A DNA stretch of 64,000 nt, taken from assembly GCA_963709185.1 (NCBI GenBank), contig CAVPVQ010000028.1:558001-622000 (forward strand), given 5' to 3'. Each line of letters opens with the position of its first letter. Position 1 is the stretch's first letter. A model generated the notes under the pieces. The model saw nothing but the letters and a program-made list of their open reading frames with translations, was not told where the DNA came from and made no database searches. The position numbers and the translations under genes were made by a program. The stretch is from Roseiarcus sp963709185 (GTDB lineage Bacteria > Pseudomonadota > Alphaproteobacteria > Rhizobiales > Beijerinckiaceae). This document shows positions 57,305 to 64,000 of the stretch, piece after piece.

Positions 57305-58255
57305 ATGGCCCTTTATCTCGTCCGGCGCGTGCTGCTCCTGTTGGCGACCCTGGCCTTCGCCTCGATCGTCGTCTTCGGCGTGCTCGAGGTTCTGCCGGGC
57401 AATGCGGCGCAAGTGATGCTGGGAGCCAGCGCCACGCCCGACGCGGTAGCCGCGCTGGCGCACAAGCTGGGGCTCGACCAGGACATTGTCACACGCTACG
57501 CGGCCTGGGTGGGCGGCGCGGCGCGCGGATATCTCGGCAATTCCTACGCTTATGATTCGCCGATCGGCGCGCTGATCGCCGAACGGCTGGTGGTGAGCGC
57601 GCCGTTGGCGCTGCTCGGGATGGCGATCGCCGCCATCGTTGCGCTGGCCGCCGGCGTTTTCGCCGCGCAGCATCGCGGGCGGACCGGCGACGTCGCCGTC
57701 ATGGCGGCGAGCCAAGTGGGCCTTGCCGTGCCTAATTTCTGGTTCGCGATCCTGCTGATCCTGCTCTTCGCCGTGCATTGGCGCATTGCGCCGTCCGGAG
57801 GCTTTCCCGGCTGGGGCGCGGGTGTCGGGCGGGCGCTTGGCGCATTGACGCTGCCGGCGCTCGCACTGGGCCTTGTGCAGGCGGCGATTCTGACCCGGGT
57901 GACGCGTTCGGCGCTGCTCGAAGTGCTCGGCGAGGATTTCATCCGCACCGCCCGCGCCAAAGGCCTCTCGGCGCGCGCGACCCTGTGGCGTCACGCCCTC
58001 CCCAACGCGCTGACGCCGATCCTGACCATCATGGGCCTGCAATTCGCCAATCTGATCGCCGGCGCTATTGTCGTCGAGAATGTGTTCACGCTGCCCGGCG
58101 TCGGGCGGCTGGTGTTTCAGTCGATCGCGAACCGCGACCTGCTCGTCGTGCAGGATTGCGTGATGCTGCTGGTGGGCATCGTGATCACGGTGAATTTCCT
58201 CGTCGACATCGCCTGTGCGGCGATCGATCCGCGTTTGCGCAGGCCCGCGGCATGA
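57305..58255 (+). CDS. Dipeptide-type ABC transporter permease (DppB-like)
   Basis: A 316-residue inner-membrane permease: ALYLVRRVLLLLATLAFASIV at the N-terminus (typical DppB start), a periplasmic region with VARYAAW-like ITRYAAWVGG and LGNSYAYDSPI, six membrane segments and the EAA loop EDFIRTARAKGLSARATLWRHALPNAL. It starts with ATG 57305, 105 nt after the aminotransferase gene, and overlaps the next permease by 4 nt. Confidence 0.9.
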   Translation: MALYLVRRVLLLLATLAFASIVVFGVLEVLPGNAAQVMLGASATPDAVAALAHKLGLDQDIVTRYAAWVGGAARGYLGNSYAYDSPIGALIAERLVVSAPLALLGMAIAAIVALAAGVFAAQHRGRTGDVAVMAASQVGLAVPNFWFAILLILLFAVHWRIAPSGGFPGWGAGVGRALGALTLPALALGLVQAAILTRVTRSALLEVLGEDFIRTARAKGLSARATLWRHALPNALTPILTIMGLQFANLIAGAIVVENVFTLPGVGRLVFQSIANRDLLVVQDCVMLLVGIVITVNFLVDIACAAIDPRLRRPAA

Positions 58256-59094
58256 GCGACGACGGTTTTGCCGCGCGGGCGCGGCGCAACGCCAGCTTCT
58301 CGTTCGGCGCCGCGCTCGTGGCGATGCTCGTTCTGGCCGCCGCGCTGTCGCTGGTCTGGACGCCTTATCCGCCGGCCGCCATCGACGTCCCGCACCGATT
58401 GCTCGAGCCCTCCATGGCCCATTGGCTCGGCACCGATTCGCTGGGTCATGACATTGTTTCGCAGCTTCTGGCCGGCGCGGGCATATCGATCCTCGTTGGA
58501 ATCATCGCCGTGGGCATCGGCCTCATTCCGGGCGTCGCCCTTGGCTTGATCTCGGCGTCCTCGCGAGGCCTGGTTGAGATCGTCATCATGAATCTCTGCG
58601 ATTTCACCTTCGCCTTTCCCGCCCTGCTGCTTGCGATCATGCTGACCGCGGTGCTCGGGGCTGGCGTCGTCAACGCAATCCTGGCGATCGGCGTCGCCAA
58701 TGTGCCGATCTTCGCCCGGTTGACGCGAGCGCTTGGTCAGAGTGTGCTCGCTCGTGACTATGTGCTGGCGGCTCGCGCGGCGGGGAAGGGTCCGATCGCC
58801 ATCGCGTTCGAGCACGTGCTGCCGAACGTCGCGCCGGCGCTGATCGTCCAGGCGACCATCCAGTTCGCGATCGCCATTCTCGCCGAAGCCGCGCTGTCCT
58901 ATCTCGGCCTTGGCGCGCAGCCGCCCGAGACGTCCTGGGGGCGGATGTTGAGCGACGCACAGCAGCAGATGTTCGTGGCGCCGCGCCTCGCGGTTTTTCC
59001 GGGCCTCGCGGTGGCCCTTGCGGTACTGGGGCTCAATTTGTTGGGCGACGGCTTGCGCGACTTGCTCGATCCGCGCCTGCGGGCGAGGCGTTGA
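58252..59094 (+). CDS. Dipeptide-type ABC transporter permease (DppC-like)
   Basis: A 280-residue permease with six membrane segments. DppC-type features are HWLGTDSLGHDIVSQLLAGA, the EAA loop ARDYVLAARAAGKGPIAIAFEHVLPN and SYLGLGAQPPETSWGRML. It pairs with the DppB-like protein to form the channel for oligopeptides or related compounds. ATG overlaps the previous stop. Confidence 0.9.
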   Translation: MSDDGFAARARRNASFSFGAALVAMLVLAAALSLVWTPYPPAAIDVPHRLLEPSMAHWLGTDSLGHDIVSQLLAGAGISILVGIIAVGIGLIPGVALGLISASSRGLVEIVIMNLCDFTFAFPALLLAIMLTAVLGAGVVNAILAIGVANVPIFARLTRALGQSVLARDYVLAARAAGKGPIAIAFEHVLPNVAPALIVQATIQFAIAILAEAALSYLGLGAQPPETSWGRMLSDAQQQMFVAPRLAVFPGLAVALAVLGLNLLGDGLRDLLDPRLRARR

Positions 59095-59095
59095 G

Positions 59096-60070
59096 ATGCT
59101 GCTCGAAGTCGCCGGTCTCAACATCGACTTGCCGAGCTCGAACGGTGCGCGACGCCTCGTGCGCGAGGCGTCGTTCACACTCGACAGCGGTCAAACGCTC
59201 GGCATTGTCGGCGAGTCCGGCTCCGGCAAGACGCTCACCGCTCTCGCAATCATGGGATTGCTGCCTGAAGGCGCGACGACCTCCGGGGCCATTCTTTTCG
59301 AAGGGCGCGATCTGACCGGGATGAGCGAAGCGCAGATGCGACGTGTGCGCGGCGATCGCATCGCGATGATCTTCCAGGAGCCGATGACCGCGCTCAATCC
59401 GCTTCATTCGGTCGGGCGTCAGATCGCCGAGCCGCTGATCCTGCATCGCGGGATGTCGAGGGCGGCGGCGCGCGACGAGGCGGTGAGGCTTCTGCGCCGC
59501 GTCGGCGTGCCGGATCCGGAGCGGCGCGCGCACGCCTATCCGCACGAGCTTTCCGGCGGTCAGCGCCAGAGAGCGATGATCGCGATGGCCCTGAGCTGCG
59601 CGCCGAGACTGGTCATTGCCGACGAGCCGACCACCGCGCTCGACGTCACCGTGCAGGCGCAAATCCTCGACCTTATCGCCGACCTTCGCGAACAATCCGA
59701 CATGGCGCTGATTCTGGTGAGCCACGATCTGGCGGTGATCGCCCAGAACTGCGAGCGCGTGTTGGTGATGTATGGCGGCATGGCGATGGAGAGCGGCCGG
59801 ACGGAGGATGTTCTGGCGCGGCCGGCGCATCCCTACACGAAGGCATTGCTGCAAGCGCGCCCGCGCATCGGGGCGCCGCGCGGCGAACCGTTGAAGGCGA
59901 TCGCCGGAGCGGCGCCTTCCGCCGACGAACTTCCCAGGGGGTGCCCGTTCGCCGGGCGCTGTCCGTTGACGATTGCGGCGTGCAGCGATGCGCTGCCGGC
60001 CGAGGCGATTCTTGCGCCCGGTCACGTTGCGCGATGCATCCGGCTCGAAGAGGCGGAGCGCCTGCCATGA
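59096..60070 (+). CDS. Dipeptide-type ABC transporter ATP-binding protein (DppD-like)
   Basis: A 324-residue ATPase: Walker A GESGSGKT, Q-loop IFQEPMTALNP, signature LSGGQRQR, Walker B LVIADEPTTALD and a C-terminal oligopeptide-transporter extension with cysteine motif (CPFAGRCPLTIAAC) that in relatives binds an iron-sulphur cluster. ATG at 59096, one base after the DppC-like stop. It overlaps the next ATPase by 4 nt. Confidence 0.9.
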   Translation: MLLEVAGLNIDLPSSNGARRLVREASFTLDSGQTLGIVGESGSGKTLTALAIMGLLPEGATTSGAILFEGRDLTGMSEAQMRRVRGDRIAMIFQEPMTALNPLHSVGRQIAEPLILHRGMSRAAARDEAVRLLRRVGVPDPERRAHAYPHELSGGQRQRAMIAMALSCAPRLVIADEPTTALDVTVQAQILDLIADLREQSDMALILVSHDLAVIAQNCERVLVMYGGMAMESGRTEDVLARPAHPYTKALLQARPRIGAPRGEPLKAIAGAAPSADELPRGCPFAGRCPLTIAACSDALPAEAILAPGHVARCIRLEEAERLP

Positions 60071-61041
60071 ACGCGCTTCCGTCGACCGGCGCGCCGCTGC
60101 TGGAACTCATCGACCTCGTCAAGATCTACCGATTGCCGCGCGAGCGATTGTTTTCTGCGAGGCCGGAGCTGCGCGCCGTGGACGGCGTCAGCTTCCGCGT
60201 GACCGCGCGGCGTTCGTTCGGCATCGTCGGCGAATCCGGCTCGGGCAAGTCGACGCTTGCGCGCGCGGCGATCGCACTGGAGACGCCGACTTCGGGCGAA
60301 ACGCGCCTGCTCGGTCACCCGCTCAACCGGCTCCCCCGCGCGCAATTGCGCAAGTTGCGGGCGCATATGCAGATGATTTTCCAGGACCCCTATGGCTCGC
60401 TCGATCCGCGCCAATCGGTGGCGCGCATCATCGCCGAGCCGCTCGCCTGCCTCGACCCGATCGGCCGCGACCAGACCGCCGCGCGCGTCGTCGACGCGTT
60501 GGAGGCAGTTGGCCTGCGCGCCGGCGACGGACGCAAATATCCTCACGAATTCTCGGGCGGCCAGCGTCAGCGCATCGCCGTGGCGCGCGCGTTGATCACC
60601 CGACCCATGCTCGTTGTGGCGGACGAGCCGGTTTCTGCGCTGGATGTCTCGATTCAGGCGCAGGTTCTCAATCTGATGACCGATCTGCAGGCGCAGTTCG
60701 ACGTCACCTTTCTGCTGATCAGCCACGATCTGGCGGTCGTCGAGCATCTCTGCGACGAAATCGCCGTGATGTATCGCGGCCGCTTCGTCGAAACCGGACC
60801 GAGCGGGACGCTGCTTGGACACCCCGCTCATCCTTACACGCGCGCATTGATCGACGCCGCGCCGAAGTTGCAGGCCGCGCGTCGGCGATCGCCAGCGCCG
60901 GCTCGGGACCCAAACGCGCAGTCCAGCGGGTGCGCCTATGCGCCCCGTTGCCTGTTCGCGCAAGCAAGATGCCGCGACACGGCGCCCGAATTGCGGTCGC
61001 TTGGCGAGGGGCGCCAGGTGGCGTGTCATTTTCCTCTTTGA
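60067..61041 (+). CDS. Dipeptide-type ABC transporter ATP-binding protein (DppF-like)
   Basis: A 324-residue second ATPase: Walker A GESGSGKST, Q-loop IFQDPYGSLDPRQSV, signature FSGGQRQR, Walker B LVVADEPVSALD, and a C-terminal cysteine motif CAYAPRCLFAQARC. It pairs with the DppD-like protein. The ATGA overlap with the upstream gene supports co-translation. The matching binding protein is not directly next but 870 nt downstream, beyond a DUF2852 gene. Confidence 0.9.
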   Translation: MNALPSTGAPLLELIDLVKIYRLPRERLFSARPELRAVDGVSFRVTARRSFGIVGESGSGKSTLARAAIALETPTSGETRLLGHPLNRLPRAQLRKLRAHMQMIFQDPYGSLDPRQSVARIIAEPLACLDPIGRDQTAARVVDALEAVGLRAGDGRKYPHEFSGGQRQRIAVARALITRPMLVVADEPVSALDVSIQAQVLNLMTDLQAQFDVTFLLISHDLAVVEHLCDEIAVMYRGRFVETGPSGTLLGHPAHPYTRALIDAAPKLQAARRRSPAPARDPNAQSSGCAYAPRCLFAQARCRDTAPELRSLGEGRQVACHFPL

Positions 61042-61184
61042 ATCAAGCTGTTGCAAGGCGTTCTGGCGATCGCCAAATAATTCCGCGCAGGCCCCTTGCC
61101 GCGGCGCGCCGGCAACCCGATGTCATTGTGCGCTACGTCGCTCTCGCTTGCGAGCGGAGCGTGTTCTTTTCACGGAGGCTCTTC

Positions 61185-61694
61185 ATGAGCACGGTGCAGG
61201 GTGCTGTTGGCGGTTCGAACGGGGCGCAAGGCTACGGCGCTCGTGACTGGGCAGGCGGGGCCTGGGGCTGGCGCAGTGGCGGCGCGAGTCGCTGGACGCT
61301 GTTTGAAGTCGTCGCGATGGTCCTCGGCTTCATCGTATTCTGGCCGATCGGCCTGGCGATCCTCGGTTTCAAGATATGGCAGCGCAAGGTCGGCTATTCC
61401 GGCGACCTGCAGGCGGCGGCGAGCGAGAAGTGGCGGGAAACGCGCAGTGCGATGCGCGGATGCAATTGGCAGGCCCGACGCGGCTTCTATGCGGGGTCGA
61501 CGGGCAACGCCGCATTCGACGAATGGAAAGCGACGGAGGTCGCCCGGCTCGAGGAAGAGCGCCGCAAGTTGCAGGAGGCGAGTCGGGAGTTTTCCGAATT
61601 CGTGGAGAATATCCGCCGCGCCAAGGATCGCGAGGAGTTCGAGCGGTTCATGAATGAGCGCCGCAATCGGCCGTCCGAGGGCCCGGCAGCCTGA
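61185..61694 (+). CDS. DUF2852 family membrane protein
   Basis: A 169-residue protein with a Gly/Ala-rich start, one hydrophobic helix (FEVVAMVLGFIVFWPIGLAIL) and then a charged coiled-coil-like C-terminal part (NAAFDEWKATEVARLEEERRK, SREFSEFVENIRRAKDREEF) with the conserved GNAAFDEWKATEVARLEEE-like DUF2852 region. Family members are short, membrane-anchored and common in Hyphomicrobiales; function unknown. ACGGAGG precedes the ATG. It has its own terminator and sits between the ABC ATPase genes and the binding-protein gene, so it is probably a separate transcription unit. Confidence 0.88.
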   Translation: MSTVQGAVGGSNGAQGYGARDWAGGAWGWRSGGASRWTLFEVVAMVLGFIVFWPIGLAILGFKIWQRKVGYSGDLQAAASEKWRETRSAMRGCNWQARRGFYAGSTGNAAFDEWKATEVARLEEERRKLQEASREFSEFVENIRRAKDREEFERFMNERRNRPSEGPAA

Positions 61695-61738
61695 CGGTCC
61701 GGCGATCGCCGGCAAAAAGCTCGAAGCTTGGTTCTGTG

Positions 61739-61769
61739 ACCGCAGCGCCCCCTGGCCGCTGCGGTTTTT
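61739..61769 (+). terminator. Rho-independent terminator after the DUF2852 gene
   Basis: ACCGCAGCG (61739-61747) pairs with CGCTGCGGT (61757-61765) in a perfect 9-bp stem with a 9-nt loop, followed by TTTTT (61765-61769). It lies 45 nt past the DUF2852 stop. Confidence 0.85.
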
Positions 61770-61912
61770 CTTTGCCGCGCCACGGGCGTTGCGGGACGGC
61801 TTTGCGATTTTCCGGTCCAAGAGGCGGTCAAATTGATCCGCTTGACGCGCCATGCCTGTTCGGGTTGCTATGACGCTTCAGCGCAGGCGGCCGGTGACGG
61901 CAAGGAGTTGAA

Positions 61913-63394
61913 ATGCGCAATCTTGTTCGCGTCCTCGCTGCGGCGAGCGTGGCGTTTCTGGCGAGCGGCGCGCTCGCCGCGCCAAAAGACAGTGTGACCA
62001 TCGGAATGGTTCTCGAGCCGCCGGGACTCGATCCCACGACGGGCGCGGCCGCCGCCATCGGCGAGATCACGCACTACAATATTTTCGAAGGCCTCACCAA
62101 GATCAATGGCGACTTCTCGGTCACGCCTTTGCTCGCCGAAAGCTGGAGCCTTTCTCCGGATCTGAAGACGCTGACCTTCAAGCTGCGCAAGGATGTCCAT
62201 TTCCAGGACGGGGAGCTCTTCACCTCCAAGGACGTCAAGTTTTCTTTCGAACGCGCGGCGGCCAAAGATTCGACGAACAAGGAAAAGGCGTTCTTCGCCT
62301 CGATCGAATCGATCGACGATTCCGACCCCGGCAGCGTGTCGCTCAAGTTCAAGCAGCCGAGCTTCGACGCGCTGTTTCACCTGGGCATGAACACCGCGGT
62401 CATCGTTGACGAAAAGAGCGAGGCGGCCAACGCGACCAATCCTGTCGGCACCGGACCCTACAAATTCGCCAATTGGACCAAGGGTTCGTCGGTCACACTG
62501 GAGAAGTGGGACGGGTTTCGCGATGCCGCCAAGATAGCCATCAAGAAAGCGACGTTCCGCATCATCAACGATCCCTCGGCGCAGGTCGCCGCCTTGCTGG
62601 CCGGCGATCTTGACGCGTTCCCCCGTTTTCAGGCCCTGGACAGCGTCGCGCAATTCCAGAGCGATCCCCGTTTCAAGGTCACGACCGGCGGCACCGAGGG
62701 CAAGACGATCCTCGCGATGAACAACAAGAGGAAGCCGCTCGACGATGTGCGGGTTCGCCGCGCGATCGCTTACGCCATTGACCGCAAGGCGGTTATCGAT
62801 GGCGCGCAGAATGGCTATGGCACGCCGATCGGCAGCCATCTGACCCCGACCGACCCCGGCTATGTCGACCTGACCGGCGAATATCCGCATGATCCGGCCA
62901 AATCCAAGGCGCTGCTCAAGGAGGCCGGGGTGACGACGCCGCTTCAGCTTTCGCTGATTCTCCCGCCGCCGACCTATGCGCGCAAGGGCGGGGAGATTAT
63001 CGCCGCGGAGTTGGCGGAAGTTGGCATCGAAGCGAAGATCGAGAACGTCGAATGGGCGCAATGGCTGTCTGGCGTCTATACCGGCAAGAACTACGATCTG
63101 ACGATCATCAGCCATGTCGAGCCGCTCGACATTGGCATCTACGCCAATCCGAACTACTATTTCCAGTACGACAATCAGGACTTCCGCGATATCATCGCCA
63201 AGCTCTCCGCCGCCCCTGATCTCGACACGTACAAAAAGTACATGGGCGAGGCGCAGCGCAAGCTGGCTGACGATTGCGTCAACGCATTCCTGTTCCAGTT
63301 GCCGCAAGTCACCATCGCCGACGTGAATCTGAACGGTCTGTGGAAAGACTCTCCCATCTTCGCCAACGACCTTTCGGCGATGTCCTGGAAATAG
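61913..63394 (+). CDS. Peptide-type ABC transporter substrate-binding protein (family 5)
   Basis: A 493-residue periplasmic binding protein. Signal peptide to about residue 22 (ASGALA). SBP_bac_5 features: MVLEPPGLDPTTGAAAAIGEI, NIFEGLTKINGDFSVTPLLAESWSLS, FKLRKDVHFQDGELFTSKDVKFSFERA, GTGPYKF and RVRRAIAYAIDRKAVID. It is the probable ligand-binding partner of the DppBCDF-like genes upstream, although the DUF2852 gene and a terminator lie between; it therefore needs its own promoter. AAGGAG precedes the ATG. Confidence 0.9.
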   Translation: MRNLVRVLAAASVAFLASGALAAPKDSVTIGMVLEPPGLDPTTGAAAAIGEITHYNIFEGLTKINGDFSVTPLLAESWSLSPDLKTLTFKLRKDVHFQDGELFTSKDVKFSFERAAAKDSTNKEKAFFASIESIDDSDPGSVSLKFKQPSFDALFHLGMNTAVIVDEKSEAANATNPVGTGPYKFANWTKGSSVTLEKWDGFRDAAKIAIKKATFRIINDPSAQVAALLAGDLDAFPRFQALDSVAQFQSDPRFKVTTGGTEGKTILAMNNKRKPLDDVRVRRAIAYAIDRKAVIDGAQNGYGTPIGSHLTPTDPGYVDLTGEYPHDPAKSKALLKEAGVTTPLQLSLILPPPTYARKGGEIIAAELAEVGIEAKIENVEWAQWLSGVYTGKNYDLTIISHVEPLDIGIYANPNYYFQYDNQDFRDIIAKLSAAPDLDTYKKYMGEAQRKLADDCVNAFLFQLPQVTIADVNLNGLWKDSPIFANDLSAMSWK

Positions 63395-63491
63395 CCAATT
63401 CCGCCAGGGCGACGAGCGGCGCATTTGCGCTTTTCGTCGCCAGGATGCTGCAATCGCCGCGAAGCCCGGCTTCGCGCAATCGCTGGAAGTC

Positions 63492-64000
63492 ATGCGACCG
63501 CACCAACTGTCCGCTACCGAGCTTTTGCTCGCCTACGGCGCCCGTGAGTTGTCGCCGCTTGACGTCATGAAGGACGTGCTCGAACGCGTGTCGGCCTTCG
63601 AGCCGTATATTCACGCCACCTATCTCTTGAATCCCGAACGCGCTCTGAAGGAGGCGCGGGCTTCGGAGGGCCGCTGGATGCGCTCGGCGCCGCTCGGCGC
63701 GCTCGACGGCGTGCCGGCCACCATCAAGGACAATATCGCCACCCGGGGCGAGCCGGTCCCGCTGGGCACGGCCGCCAGCGATCTGAGCCCCGCCGCGCAG
63801 GATGCGCCGCCTTCGGCCAGAATGCGTGAAGCCGGCGCGATCCTGTTCGCCAAAACAACCATGCCCGACTACGGCATGCTGTCTTCGGGCCTTTCGAGCT
63901 TTCATCCGCTGGCCCGCAACCCGTGGGACCTCAGCCGCAATCCGGGCGGCTCGTCGGCGGGGGCGGGCGCGGCGGCCGCGGCGGGATACGGGCCGTTGCA
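63492..64000 (+). CDS. Amidase (amidase signature family), partial at right edge
   Basis: The first 169 codons of an amidase: LSATELLLAYGARELSPLDVM, GALDGVPATIKDNIATRGEP with the catalytic Lys, and the Gly/Ser-rich signature beginning NPGGSSAGAGAAAAAGYG with the cis-Ser. The nucleophilic Ser lies beyond the edge. It hydrolyses amides to acids; it may act on the compound imported by the adjacent ABC system, or on amides from the nitrile hydratase, whose own amidase gene is missing nearby. ATG at 63492. Confidence 0.88.
   Translation, partial: MRPHQLSATELLLAYGARELSPLDVMKDVLERVSAFEPYIHATYLLNPERALKEARASEGRWMRSAPLGALDGVPATIKDNIATRGEPVPLGTAASDLSPAAQDAPPSARMREAGAILFAKTTMPDYGMLSSGLSSFHPLARNPWDLSRNPGGSSAGAGAAAAAGYGPL

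Noticed and set aside
61868..63493. 541-codon open frame on the minus strand
   Set aside because: Antisense to the peptide-binding-protein gene that has a signal peptide and family 5 motifs.

Overview
This is a GC-rich segment (mostly well above 60% GC by eye) of a Gram-negative alphaproteobacterium, most probably a member of the Hyphomicrobiales. The reasons are the gene repertoire (DUF2852, a SleB-like cell wall hydrolase, eryD/SorC-type regulation, ribose-type polyol ABC importers, a hutF/hutG histidine pathway), many GTG/TTG starts, 4-nt start/stop overlaps, and long antisense 'shadow' frames. Genus cannot be fixed from the sequence alone. No tRNA, rRNA, CRISPR array, insertion sequence or prophage was recognised.

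Layout. 1-2.1 kb: a LacI-type regulator that runs in frame, with no stop, into a sugar ABC ATPase and off the left edge. 2.1-3.9 kb: leuD and a lytic transglycosylase. 3.9-13.2 kb: a PdxA2-type dehydrogenase, a DUF1537 four-carbon acid sugar kinase and a DeoR regulator on the minus strand, divergent from a ribose-type ABC importer (binding protein, ATPase, two permeases) and an SDR; together they look like an uptake and catabolism unit for a C4 acid sugar or related compound. 13.3-14.9 kb: a small orphan gene and a FeeM/LuxI-like N-acyl amino acid synthase. 15.5-22.9 kb: a SorC-type regulator convergent with a glucitol-type PTS operon (gutM, srlA, srlE, srlB, a dedicated HPr-EI fusion, a HAD phosphatase and an unrecognised protein). 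23-36.5 kb: acetoin-dehydrogenase-like E1 alpha, E1 beta and E2, a COG4091 SAF-domain oxidoreductase and an SDR, facing a second polyol/sugar ABC system in which one permease is fused to a strictosidine-synthase/SMP-30-like beta-propeller and a second free-standing copy follows. 36.6-38.6 kb: cobalt-type nitrile hydratase (alpha, beta, accessory). 38.6-45.4 kb: histidine degradation (hutF divergent from hutI-hutH-hutG-hutU). 45.5-51.2 kb: small DUF genes, a CPBP-like membrane protein, a methyltransferase, a GST and a GGDEF-EAL protein. 51.4-53.7 kb: pcaDCB of protocatechuate degradation. 53.8-55.0 kb: cell wall hydrolase. 55.2-64 kb: an XRE-cupin regulator divergent from an omega-aminotransferase, a dipeptide-type ABC importer with its binding protein, a DUF2852 gene with a clear terminator, and an amidase cut by the right edge.

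How the genes work together: this is a catabolic region that combines several importers (ribose-type ABC, glucitol PTS, dipeptide ABC) with dehydrogenases, kinases and TPP/lipoyl enzymes that feed central metabolism, each with its own regulator.

Quality caution: at least a dozen recognisable genes contain frame disruptions of one to a few bases (near 3755, 21130, 21763, 21845, 22033, 22699, 27945, 36242, 45630, 46080, 46113, 46187, 48795 and 50010). They are spread over unrelated genes and several lie in short G, C or A runs, so many are probably sequencing or assembly indels. The PTS operon and the DUF4260 gene have unusually dense disruptions and could be truly decaying.
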